Source of the DNA: Flintibacter muris
Lineage (GTDB): Bacteria > Bacillota > Clostridia > Oscillospirales > Oscillospiraceae
Direction of reading: 5' to 3'
Assembly: GCF_943192995.1 (NCBI RefSeq)
Contig: NZ_CALPCP010000013.1
Coordinates: forward strand, 1 to 64,000
Length of the DNA stretch: 64,000 bases
In this document: piece by piece, positions 53,301 through 60,391 of the stretch
Layout: every line of letters begins with the position of its first letter
Numbering within the stretch: position 1 is the first letter of the stretch
The notes under the pieces: model-generated
Told to the model about the DNA's origin: nothing
What the model saw: only the letters and a program-made list of their open reading frames with translations
Database searches by the model: none
Made by a program: the position numbers and the translations under genes

Positions 53301-55347
53301 CGTCCTGAGCGAACTGGCCGATCTTGATGGTGCTGCTGGTGGCGTTGACGGCGGCGGCCACGGGCACCATCTTCAGGGTGTACACACCGTTGTTGTCCAC
53401 GGTGTAGGTGCACCAGGTGTTCAGCTGGGACAGGTTCACAGTCTGGCCAACACCAGTGTTGTGGTACATCAGGCCGTGGTTGGTGTGAGCGGTGCCGTCG
53501 GCGTTGTACTGGCCGCAGCGGCTCTTGCTCAGGTCAATCTTGACGGTCTCCATGGTGCCGTCCAGGTGGATGATGTTGCCGTCAACCTGCTTGGCGTACA
53601 GGTTGCTGGCCCCAGCCTCCAGGCCGGTCAGGAACACGTACTGATCAGGATTCTCGTTGCGCTCCAGGCCGATCAGGTAGCCGTACTCGTCCAGAATGAC
53701 GTTGTAGGTCAGCTCCTTCAGGTTCAGCGCGCCGTCAAAGCTGGTCCAGTTCTCAATGGCCTCCACGTCGTAGCGGGCGGTGGTGGCGTGGTCATACTGC
53801 TGGCCGCCGGTGGTCACGTGGTCAAACAGCTTGAAGGCGTCCACAGTGACAGCGCTGAGAATCTCGGGGGCCTCAATGGTCTGGATTTCGCCGTCAGCCA
53901 CGGTGACCAGGTACAGCTCATCCTTCTTCACATCAGGCACCAGGCTGAAGTCCTCACCCTTGGCGTAGATGTCGCAGAAGTCCTTCTCCTTACCTGTATC
54001 CTCCACCTTGTTCTTCACCTTGTCGGTGGACTTCACAAAGATGGGGGAATCCTTGGTGCCCTTGTTGTCCAGGCGCCAGGTACGCAGCTCTACATCATCA
54101 TTCTTGGCGTCATAGTCCTCGTTGGACTTGGCCAGATAGGTGTTGATGACGGAGATGTAGACCCAGTAGGTGTTGGAGTTGGCGTTGCTCTTGGTAAACT
54201 CGGTATCCACATAGACCTGGGTCAGCACGCCGTTGCCGGTGTTGCCCACAGCGTCCTTGTTGGTACGGTACAGGTCGTCCTTGGTAAAGGCGGCGCTGCC
54301 CAGAATGCCAGAGGCGTTGGTGTCGGGGTTGGTACCCACAATCTGCACGCCGTCGATCTCAATCTGGAAGTTGTAGGTGTCAACGGTGCTCTTGCCCAGC
54401 AGATCGTACAAGGTCTGGCCGGTCACCTTGGCGGTGTAGCTCTCTTTCAGCAGCTCATTCTTCACGTAGGTGCCGATATCCTTGCCCTTGTACTCCCAGC
54501 GGCGGGCGGGGCGGCCAAAGACGTCCCACTCACGGTCAGCAATGGTGCTGCCCTCGCCGTACAGCTTCAGCTCGCCGTTGTACAGCTGCTCGCCCAGCTC
54601 CACAATGGGGGCGTTGTTGGTGGAGCCCATGGAGGTGGCGTTCACGGAGCTGATGGAGGTAGCAAAAGCTTCCCAGCTGGTGACAAAGACGTAGTTGACC
54701 TTGCCGTTGGTGGCAATCACGTTGCCCTCGGAGTCAAAGTAGTTCAGGGTGTTGCCGTCAGGGCGAACCATGCCGCTCTTCAGAGCATTCAGCACCATCT
54801 GAGCCACCTGATTACGGGTCATGGGCTCGGTGGCGCTGGAACCAACGCCCTTGAAGATGCCGATGTTGTTGCCCTGGAGGACGGTGGAGACCTCAAAGCC
54901 GTTGGCGTAGTCGCTCTGGTACTTGAAGTAGCCCAGGGCACGCATCAGCATGGAGGCGGCCTCCACAGCGGTCACAGTGGCGCCGGGATCGTACACGCCG
55001 TCGCCGCGGCCGGACACAATGCCGTTGGCGGCGCAGGCGCCGACCCAGCCCCGGGCCCAGTCGTACACGTCGTCAAAGGGGCAGGTAGCAGTATAGTAGT
55101 TGTAATCCAGGTTCAGCAGCTTGCCCATGACAACCGCCATCTCAGCGCGGTTGACGGAACGCTCAGGGCCAAAGCCCCGCTCGTCGCCGACCATGACTTC
55201 GATGGTCTGCAGAACCTCGATCGCTTCGACGTTGTCAGTTTCGCTGACATCGTCGTAGCCCGCAGCCGCGCTGGAACCGACAACCATCATGCCCAGGAGC
55301 ATGACAGAAGCCAGAGTGAGGCTGAGGGCCCGCTTCAGGTTTCTCAT
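50347..55347 (-). CDS. S-layer-homology-domain surface protein, 1666 residues
   Basis: A large secreted protein with signal peptide (LSLTLASVMLLGMMVVGSSA). It has three SLH repeats in the first 190 residues (YDDVSETDNVEAIEVLQTI, CPFDDVYDWARGWVGACAAN, EPMTRNQVAQMVLNALKSG), which bind pyruvylated wall polysaccharide. The remaining 1450 residues are Thr/Ala/Asp/Val-rich, beta-strand-like, with a Pro/Gly/Ser linker near 1040 and a series of Ig-like modules to the C-terminus. There are few cysteines and no enzyme motif. It is likely the main S-layer or a surface-array protein. AAAGGAGG precedes ATG 55347. Strong codon bias creates an open 5-kb antisense frame. Confidence 0.9.
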   Translation of the reverse strand: MRNLKRALSLTLASVMLLGMMVVGSSAAAGYDDVSETDNVEAIEVLQTIEVMVGDERGFGPERSVNRAEMAVVMGKLLNLDYNYYTATCPFDDVYDWARGWVGACAANGIVSGRGDGVYDPGATVTAVEAASMLMRALGYFKYQSDYANGFEVSTVLQGNNIGIFKGVGSSATEPMTRNQVAQMVLNALKSGMVRPDGNTLNYFDSEGNVIATNGKVNYVFVTSWEAFATSISSVNATSMGSTNNAPIVELGEQLYNGELKLYGEGSTIADREWDVFGRPARRWEYKGKDIGTYVKNELLKESYTAKVTGQTLYDLLGKSTVDTYNFQIEIDGVQIVGTNPDTNASGILGSAAFTKDDLYRTNKDAVGNTGNGVLTQVYVDTEFTKSNANSNTYWVYISVINTYLAKSNEDYDAKNDDVELRTWRLDNKGTKDSPIFVKSTDKVKNKVEDTGKEKDFCDIYAKGEDFSLVPDVKKDELYLVTVADGEIQTIEAPEILSAVTVDAFKLFDHVTTGGQQYDHATTARYDVEAIENWTSFDGALNLKELTYNVILDEYGYLIGLERNENPDQYVFLTGLEAGASNLYAKQVDGNIIHLDGTMETVKIDLSKSRCGQYNADGTAHTNHGLMYHNTGVGQTVNLSQLNTWCTYTVDNNGVYTLKMVPVAAAVNATSSTIKIGQFAQDVDVFNDGTTDSKGNDTKAINTKRVSLKASAAATSDYVYGNDDTVYLTVGLEKVAVDDDFGPSGIYKWIIDDVDSVTTGVKNANLIATELGAGEGGYAYPAAEIYTLYDNKGIVIAAVVIGEDEGASSNYAYIHTSGLEEESYKHTSDTKSGDGEWTWLRKAVVNGEIVTLREVGDQPEYLHPSNMAQGQWYEIKYDASGNVRRADAVEYVNDKKWPAVDIAKWIAEVVDVEDSTDEYNTVVLRDITTVDGLSYKNGTLYTAKNETRGFSVDPDVKTVLALAGKNGNGKGADWFDSTTDGYKGYVGLEQALREMNAEDSGSFDLASVQIMALFENGRATTIIINDLNKAPDNKKPGTNSGSQTPGSSVTAGKNEPIESVSGSVEINKFTNASTLNVTFKAPEWADGVNGAAGDVTFKYTVKVNGDKLTEGTNNSATYDANAKEYTASANLNDLKTALDREQVSSSDKITVEITNVTWKYAVVEYYVTDGTKETEIDAANIKDGTGNTAVDKLAIGGNGVALSFKYTRPDGYEDVGTVKATYTGMTSTTASGATVDTTGNTAVNLAAAKAEGGKIVKIVIGNVKAATPPTPAVEYNVEVASGVTGLKFAVLDAGSNPATIAGIAADKWQDLPVKAAKDKVIAVKFAEDGVGFATNEFAVSDKGNYTAISATAIEANKGYFFTMPEGDVIVTKAENNVPKVIHGWVKADGAVINLQTDKAADSLTTMAQKVPLAVEWVNAKTDYTAVAVKDLNGNITGMTVNGLNVGTINIGDATTDSVIYVKVDGKDVVADGTSVAKTVTGVLSAAGKTLSSANLYVYIDTTGTKTAAVSNAATNVADGAIINTNSDKGYFNLTASTVTAVTTGASTGNSIDTSTNTPIMALVVADGDKVTTTTANAATLVKADATLKVTLKFTTAGTVGTKDLKAAISATGAAAAGTFANAAVIPEFAKGTAFTVGTDGTTAEMEFTFDAIGATDVSVITVTFSE

Positions 55348-55417
55348 TCGGATTTCCTCCTTTAATTTTTTTCGGCCTGAGAGGGGCCGGTCTGGTCAAA
55401 CGCATCCTCGTCCGATC

Positions 55418-55697
55418 TTTGGTAGACCCCGTAAGTCCAACCTTTTTGCCGGAAAATTCTACATTTTGACCAAAAAATCAGAGGTTTTTTAACGTTCCCG
55501 CCCTACCACCGCCGTGTCACGCCTCTTGCATGGTATTAAAGATTGCAAAAACGGATAGAAATCCGCAAAAATCACCTGATTTGATATAAAAAAGTGCGGA
55601 CCGGTAGACACCTGGTAGATGACCTGGAAAATGGAAAACCCGCCAATCCCTTGTGCCGCAAGGGATTGGCTGGTTTTGAGGTAGACATTTGGTAGAC
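55418..55697. repeat. spaced GGTAGAC direct repeats around a long hairpin
   Basis: GGTAGAC-type octamers occur at 55421, and as pairs 11 bp apart at 55603/55614 and 55680/55691. Between the two pairs is a long hairpin (55635-55677): AAAACC and GCCAATCCCTTG pair with CAAGGGATTGGC and GGTTTT with one mismatch and a 5-nt loop. One-turn-spaced repeats flanking a hairpin suit a binding array for a recombinase or regulator. It lies in the 490-bp gap between divergent SLH genes. Confidence 0.5.
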
Positions 55698-55750
55698 GTG
55701 GCCTATATATTCATCCCGCCCAGTCCCCTTTGATTTCCATAAAAATATAG

Positions 55751-55780
55751 TTGAGCCAGCCGGGCTCTTCGTGTTATACT
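55751..55780 (+). promoter_or_regulatory. promoter of the SLH-GH25 gene
   Basis: TTGAGC (55751-55756) and TATACT (55775-55780) are spaced by 18 nt, 58 bp before the start. Confidence 0.6.
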
Positions 55781-55838
55781 GACAGGGTACGACATTGGGA
55801 GAGACTCCCAAAAAACGCAGATCAAGAGAGCGAGGAGA

Positions 55839-57260
55839 ATGATGAAAAAATGCAGATCCCTGGCCGCCGGCCTGGCGCTGGCGCTAACCCTGAGCCTGAC
55901 CCCTGCCCATGCTAACAAGACAACCTACTTGGATGTGGATGACGCAATCTGGTACTCCACACCAATCGCCTTCTGCCAGCAGCACACTCTGATGGATGGC
56001 GTGAACAAGGGTTCCTTCCAGCCTGAGGCCCCATTGACCCGGGCCGTTTTGGCCGAGGCCCTCTACCGTCTGGAGGGCTCTGCCCTGGAGGCGGCAGGGG
56101 CGGAGGACAACCAGGATGAGGAACCCCCCTTCACCGATGTGACAGTGGATCACCCCAATTTCGCAGCCATCCGCTGGGCCAAGGCCAACGGCGTGGTCAA
56201 CGGCTATCCGGATGGTACCTTCCGGCCGGAGGCCTCCATTACCCGGGAAGAGATCGCCGTACTGCTGTGGACCAACCGGGGACAGGAATCCGCAGCCCAG
56301 TCCCCTTATACAGACCGGGCTGACATTTCCGACTGGGCTCTTACCGCCGTGGAGTGGGCCTATGGAGCCAAGATGATGTCCGGCAACACAGACGGCACCT
56401 TCCTGCCTCAAAACAACACCACCCGGGCGGAGGGCGCCACCATCATCATGAACTATGCCCAAGCCTACTACGGTATAAGCTATGGCTACACCCTCCCGGC
56501 CCCAAAAACCATTCGGAGCAATACATATTCTAATGAGTACTACAGTCTGGATGAGGAGACGGGATATCTCTCTTACCGCTATGGATCCGCTGTTCGGGGC
56601 ATTGATGTCTCCGCCCACCAGAAGGAAATCGACTGGTCCCGGGTGGCCGCCACCGGCATGGACTTTGCCATGATCCGGGCCGGCTATCGGGGCTACACCC
56701 TGGGCACCATCCAGAAGGATGAGTACTTTGACGCCAACATGACGGGTGCCCTCTCCAACGGTATGGAGGTGGGAGTATACTTCTTCTCCCAGGCCCTCAC
56801 TCCCGCCGAAGCGGAGGAGGAGGCCTACCAGCTGCTGGAGTGGCAGAAGGGCTACCGGGTCACCTACCCGGTGGTCTTCGACTGGGAGGAGCAGGATAAG
56901 GAGGATTCCCGCACCAGGGGCACTGACGGCAACACCGTCACCGCCTGCGCCCTGGCCTTCTGCAAGGTGATTAAGGACGCCGGCTATACCCCCATGACCT
57001 ATGGCAGTCCCACAAAGGTGTACAGCGGGGGCCTCCAGCTGGAGTATTTGCAGGATTACCCCTTCTGGCTGGCCCACTACACCAAGGATACCGCCCCCAC
57101 CAGCTTCCGCTACCACTACAACATGTGGCAGTACTCCAGCAGCGGCGTGGTGGATGGGATTGATGGCCGGGTGGATCTGAACATCTGCCTGACCCCCAAC
57201 TGGAGTAATTGGAACAACCAGAGCAGCGCGCCCAATTACGACTGGCTCCTGCCCTTCTGA
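55839..57260 (+). CDS. SLH-anchored GH25 lysozyme-like hydrolase
   Basis: A 473-residue secreted enzyme. The signal peptide (LAAGLALALTLSLTPAHA) is followed by three SLH repeats to about residue 210 (for example IRWAKANGVVNGYPDGTFRP and VEWAYGAKMMSGNTDGTFLP). The catalytic glycosyl hydrolase family 25 domain is about 245-460, with RGIDVSAHQKEIDW, FAMIRAGYRGY and PVVFDWEEQ supplying the Asp/Glu catalytic residues. It cleaves peptidoglycan glycan strands at the cell surface. GAGGAG sits very close to the first ATG, so the second (55842) may be used. It is divergent from the giant SLH gene and probably serves wall remodelling. Confidence 0.92.
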   Translation: MMKKCRSLAAGLALALTLSLTPAHANKTTYLDVDDAIWYSTPIAFCQQHTLMDGVNKGSFQPEAPLTRAVLAEALYRLEGSALEAAGAEDNQDEEPPFTDVTVDHPNFAAIRWAKANGVVNGYPDGTFRPEASITREEIAVLLWTNRGQESAAQSPYTDRADISDWALTAVEWAYGAKMMSGNTDGTFLPQNNTTRAEGATIIMNYAQAYYGISYGYTLPAPKTIRSNTYSNEYYSLDEETGYLSYRYGSAVRGIDVSAHQKEIDWSRVAATGMDFAMIRAGYRGYTLGTIQKDEYFDANMTGALSNGMEVGVYFFSQALTPAEAEEEAYQLLEWQKGYRVTYPVVFDWEEQDKEDSRTRGTDGNTVTACALAFCKVIKDAGYTPMTYGSPTKVYSGGLQLEYLQDYPFWLAHYTKDTAPTSFRYHYNMWQYSSSGVVDGIDGRVDLNICLTPNWSNWNNQSSAPNYDWLLPF

Positions 57261-57396
57261 GCCGCCGCAACCACAGGTTGCGGAAACTTCCAGCCCTTGC
57301 TGGTAGATTGCAACCGCCTTTTCTGATATCGTTGAAGACACAGGTTTGCCGCCCACAGGGTGGAAACCCAAAAGATAGCAGAGAGGAGAGCTGAAT

Positions 57397-58059
57397 ATGA
57401 AGCTCAATGAAAAGATCGCTTACTACCGCCGGACCAAAAAGCTGTCTCAGGAGGAATTGGCCACCCATGTGGGGGTGTCCCGTCAGGCCGTGAGCAAATG
57501 GGAGCTGGGTGAGGCGTCCCCCGACATTGGCAAGCTGCTGGCCCTGTCAAAGGCCTTCGGCGTCACCACTGACCACCTTTTAAATGAAGACGAGGAGCCG
57601 GAACGGGACGCACCCCCAGAGCCGGAGTCCGCCTCGACCTTTCAAGCACCCCCGCCGCCCCCACAGGACACGCCTGGATCCAATCTCCCCGGCTTTATTG
57701 GAAAGATGGTCCGCCGGTGGGGCTGGCTGGCCGGCATCTATATCGCCCTCCAGGGGGCGGGGGTAGCACTGGTAGGCATCATTGCCCGGTGGGGCTTTGG
57801 CAGTATGTTTGCCGCCTCCAACCAGATGATGGGCGGCTTTAGCGGCTTCGGGGGCGGCTGGACCTACGATGGTCCCCCGGAGCTGGAGGGGGCCGTGATG
57901 GACGCGCTGGGCGTCACCCCCCAGGCATCCCCCCTTTCCGGAATCCAGAGCTTCTTCCTGGGCTTTACCACTCTGATTCTTGTAATTGGGATTGCGGCCG
58001 TCATTGCCGGGCTGCTCCTGGCCTACGTGCTGTGGAAGAGGGGCAAAAAGGGAGAATAA
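57397..58059 (+). CDS. XRE-type regulator with membrane domain (first)
   Basis: A 220-residue protein. The helix-turn-helix is at 1-65 (LSQEELATHVGVSRQAVSKW), a Pro/Glu-rich linker runs 65-100, then there are two or three hydrophobic helices (WLAGIYIALQGAGVALVGII and FFLGFTTLILVIGIAAVIAG). The protein would hold a DNA-binding head at the membrane. AGAGGAGAG precedes ATG 57397. It is followed by a second protein of the same design. Confidence 0.85.
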   Translation: MKLNEKIAYYRRTKKLSQEELATHVGVSRQAVSKWELGEASPDIGKLLALSKAFGVTTDHLLNEDEEPERDAPPEPESASTFQAPPPPPQDTPGSNLPGFIGKMVRRWGWLAGIYIALQGAGVALVGIIARWGFGSMFAASNQMMGGFSGFGGGWTYDGPPELEGAVMDALGVTPQASPLSGIQSFFLGFTTLILVIGIAAVIAGLLLAYVLWKRGKKGE

Positions 58060-58177
58060 CCCCCGCGCAACCGGAAATTGACAGAAAAATCCTCAAACGC
58101 AACAGAAAATCGGTGGAGTTGCGGGCTCTGTTCGGGTATGCTGGAGCCATTCCAAACATAAGGAGGTACATCCAAAA

Positions 58178-59074
58178 ATGGCATTTTCCGATAACCTGCA
58201 ATTTCTCCGTAACCGCCAGGGCCAAACTCAGGAGCAGCTGGCCGAGATACTGGAGGTCTCCCGCCAGTCCGTCAGCAAATGGGAGAGCGCCCAGAGTTTT
58301 CCTGAGATGGACACCATTCTGCGCATCTGCGACTTATACCAGGTGAACCTGGACACCCTGCTTCGGGGCAGCGTGGAGGACAGCCTGGTGGAGGACACCG
58401 CCCAGTACGACCAATTTATGAACCGCTTCTCCCGGCGCATGGCCTTTGCTGTGGGAAGCATTATCGCGGGGGTGGGCCTGTGCGGCCTGCTGGACGCCAA
58501 GGGCGTTTCAGAGTATCTGATCTTTGCCGTTCTGCTTTTGATTGTGGCGGTGTGCGTGGTGGTCATTGTGGCCTCTTCTCTCCAAAAAGAGAATTTCTCC
58601 AAGCAGTACCCCGTTATCACCGACTTCTACACGGAACAGGAGAAGCGGGCTTTCCGGCAAAAATTTGTCTGGTTCATCTCTGGAGGCGTGGGGGCCATTC
58701 TCTTCGACGTAGCCCTGCTGCTGCTGTTTTTCGCCAAATTTCCCGAGGAGGAACCCTTTGAGTCCTACGCGATGTCCGTCTTCCTGCTCATTGTGGCCGG
58801 GGCGGTGACCTCCTTCGTCTACGCTGGCATTCAAGAGGAGAAGTACAAAATTGACGAGTACAACCGGGACAACAACCCCACCCCGGAGGTGAAAAAGCGC
58901 AAGGGCCTCATCAATACCATCTGTGCCGCTCTGATGACGCTGGTCACCGCCCTCTATGTAGGCCTTGGCCTGGCCCTGGACCTGTGGCGCACCGCATGGT
59001 GGGTGTTTGCCGTGGGCGGTATCCTGTGCGCCGTGGTAAACATTGTGCTGGACCCTTACAGGGATGAGAACTGA
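58178..59074 (+). CDS. XRE-type regulator with membrane domain (second)
   Basis: A 298-residue protein with a helix-turn-helix at 1-65 (TQEQLAEILEVSRQSVSKWE) and six hydrophobic helices in three hairpins (AFAVGSIIAGVGLCGLLDA, FAVLLLIVAVCVVVIVASSL, and others). It resembles membrane-bound XRE regulators of Firmicutes that control neighbouring membrane genes. TAAGGAGG precedes ATG 58178. A terminator follows. Confidence 0.87.
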   Translation: MAFSDNLQFLRNRQGQTQEQLAEILEVSRQSVSKWESAQSFPEMDTILRICDLYQVNLDTLLRGSVEDSLVEDTAQYDQFMNRFSRRMAFAVGSIIAGVGLCGLLDAKGVSEYLIFAVLLLIVAVCVVVIVASSLQKENFSKQYPVITDFYTEQEKRAFRQKFVWFISGGVGAILFDVALLLLFFAKFPEEEPFESYAMSVFLLIVAGAVTSFVYAGIQEEKYKIDEYNRDNNPTPEVKKRKGLINTICAALMTLVTALYVGLGLALDLWRTAWWVFAVGGILCAVVNIVLDPYRDEN

Positions 59075-59097
59075 ACTCTGTCCCAAAATCAACAAAC

Positions 59098-59123
59098 GCG
59101 CCCCGGCCAAAAGGCCGGGGCGC
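59098..59123 (+). terminator. terminator of the XRE gene pair
   Basis: Perfect arms GCGCCCCGGCC and GGCCGGGGCGC with an AAAA loop, 24 bp after the stop. Confidence 0.75.
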
Positions 59124-59133
59124 TCAGACTATT

Positions 59134-59273
59134 AAAAAAGCCTCCCTCTTTGAGGGAGGTGGCACGGCGAAGCCGTGACGGAGGGAGTTTTATGCAACAA
59201 AACTACGGATTTTCTCCGGTTCACTCCCTCAGTCACCGCCTGCGGCGGCGGCAGCTCCCTCAGAGAGGGAGCC
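59134..59273. repeat. composite palindromic repeat, copy D
   Basis: The left arm AGCCTCCCTCTTTGAGGGAGG continues into CACGGCGAAGCCGTG and CGGAGGGAG. The right arm is CTCCCTCAGTCACCGCC, then a GCGG-rich hairpin and CTCCCTCAGAGAGGGAGC. The middle is a 37-bp unique core. This is the best-preserved copy. Confidence 0.82.
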
Positions 59274-59307
59274 AGAAATTCCCAATAGAAGTTTTGGACA
59301 AACTGTA

Positions 59308-59331
59308 CGCCCTGGCCTTTTGGCCAGGGCG
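59308..59331 (-). terminator. terminator of the DtxR-family gene
   Basis: Arms CGCCCTGGCC and GGCCAGGGCG with a 4-nt loop lie 22 bp downstream of the regulator stop on the minus strand. Confidence 0.6.
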
Positions 59332-59352
59332 CTCCTTCTTATTGGCGGAGGC

Positions 59353-59745
59353 TCAGGCGGGACCGTCGAAAATTTTCACCCCGCATTTCAGGGCGTGCTC
59401 CTTGATTTTGGCATAAGTCTCCTCGCTCAGGTCGTGCTCTATTTTGCAGGCGTCAGCGGCGGCCGCATCCTCGCTGACGCCCAGGCAGATTAAAAATTGG
59501 GTCAGCAGCTTGTGCCGGTCGTAGATGCGCTGGGCAATCTCCTCCCCCGGCGGGAGCAGGGTAATATAGCCGTCAGCGTCCATTTCAATGTAGCCGTTCT
59601 CCCGGAACCGCTTCATTGCCACGCTGACGCTGGGTTTGGTCAACTCCAGCTGATGGACCACATCGATAGACCGCACCATACCCTGGCGCTCACGCAGGAT
59701 CAGGATAGCCTCCAGATAGTCCTCGGCGGATTCGTAAATATTCAT
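59353..59745 (-). CDS. DtxR/MntR-family metal-dependent regulator
   Basis: A 130-residue repressor. The winged helix is formed by SAEDYLEAILILRERQG and LTKPSVSVAMKRFRENGYI. The dimerisation domain has conserved metal ligands (ACKIEHDLSEETYAKIKEHA), and no SH3 domain, as in short Feo-linked members. ATG 59745 has AAGGAAG upstream; an 18-codon upstream extension lacks a site. It diverges from feoAAB. Three matching palindromes at that operon are the likely Fe2+-dependent targets. Confidence 0.92.
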   Translation of the reverse strand: MNIYESAEDYLEAILILRERQGMVRSIDVVHQLELTKPSVSVAMKRFRENGYIEMDADGYITLLPPGEEIAQRIYDRHKLLTQFLICLGVSEDAAAADACKIEHDLSEETYAKIKEHALKCGVKIFDGPA

Positions 59746-59815
59746 CAAGACCCACTTCCTTTTCTTTTTTAGACTATCATAAACAGACAAAAAAATCAAG
59801 AGAATAAAAAAATGC

Positions 59816-59844
59816 TTGACAACTTCGGTTAGCTATAGTAAACT
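59816..59844 (+). promoter_or_regulatory. promoter of the feo operon
   Basis: TTGACA (59816-59821) and TAAACT (59839-59844) are 17 nt apart. The first operator palindrome lies inside the spacer and -10, so repressor binding would block polymerase. Confidence 0.7.
59828..59843. promoter_or_regulatory. feo operator 1
   Basis: GTTAGCTATAGTAAAC is an imperfect version of GTTAGC-N4-GCTAAC, overlapping the -10 element. Confidence 0.6.
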
Positions 59845-59856
59845 TTCGTTGAAATG

Positions 59857-59872
59857 GTTAGCTGTTGCTAAC
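59857..59872. promoter_or_regulatory. feo operator 2
   Basis: GTTAGCTGTTGCTAAC has perfect 6-bp arms and lies just after the predicted transcription start. It resembles DtxR/IdeR-type sites. Confidence 0.75.
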
Positions 59873-59891
59873 TTTGTAAAGGAGGGTCCCT

Positions 59892-60104
59892 ATGATGCCG
59901 CTGACAATGGCAAAAACGGGGGAAACTGTAACCATCCGTAAGATTACCGGCAAGGATGAGGTGCGCCAGCATCTGGCTGAGCTGGGTTTTGTGGTGGACA
60001 GCGATGTAACGGTGGTCAACCAGATCGCAGGCAATCTGATTGTTCAGGTAAAGGACAGCCGGGTGGCCCTGAATCATGGCATGGCCAACCGTATCATGGT
60101 GTAA
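59892..60104 (+). CDS. feoA: FeoA-domain protein (first)
   Basis: A 70-residue SH3-like protein that assists FeoB-mediated ferrous iron uptake. It shows the FeoA pattern KTGETVTIRKITGKDEVRQH, LAELGFVVDSDVTVV and a VALNHGMANRIMV end. AAGGAGGG precedes two adjacent ATGs; the first is used. It is the first gene of the operon. Confidence 0.9.
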   Translation: MMPLTMAKTGETVTIRKITGKDEVRQHLAELGFVVDSDVTVVNQIAGNLIVQVKDSRVALNHGMANRIMV

Positions 60105-60117
60105 AGGAGAGAAACAT

Positions 60118-60339
60118 ATGAAAACGCTGAAAGATGTTAAGGTAGGCGAAACCGCCACGGTGGCCCGTCTCCACGGCGAGGGCCCGGTGAAACGCCGCAT
60201 CATGGATATGGGCATCACCAAGGGCGTGGAAATTTTTGTCCGCAAGGTGGCCCCCCTGGGCGACCCCATGGAGCTCAATGTCCGGGGCTATGAGCTGTCT
60301 GTCCGCAAGGGCGACGCGGAGATGATTGAGGTCAACTGA
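60118..60339 (+). CDS. feoA: FeoA-domain protein (second)
   Basis: A 73-residue FeoA protein with KVGETATVARLHGEGPVKRR, IMDMGITKGVEIFVRKVAPL and GYELSVRKGDAEMIEV. It is more canonical than the first copy. AAGGAGAG precedes ATG 60118, 13 bp after the first feoA. Tandem feoA genes are common in Clostridia. Confidence 0.93.
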   Translation: MKTLKDVKVGETATVARLHGEGPVKRRIMDMGITKGVEIFVRKVAPLGDPMELNVRGYELSVRKGDAEMIEVN

Positions 60340-60355
60340 TTTTTTCAGCCGACAG

Positions 60356-60371
60356 GTTAGCTGTGGCTAAT
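60356..60371. promoter_or_regulatory. feo operator 3, inside the operon
   Basis: GTTAGCTGTGGCTAAT matches operator 2 except in one spacer base and the last base. It lies just before the feoB ribosome site and may allow separate control of feoB or act as a roadblock. Confidence 0.6.
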
Positions 60372-60391
60372 TCGAGAGGAGAGAAGCAGCA

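Noticed and set aside
50317-55365. 1682-codon open frame on the plus strand, antisense to the SLH protein
   Set aside because: It mirrors the codon structure of the minus-strand gene, has low-complexity composition without domains and no ribosome site. The minus frame has signal peptide, SLH repeats and AAAGGAGG.
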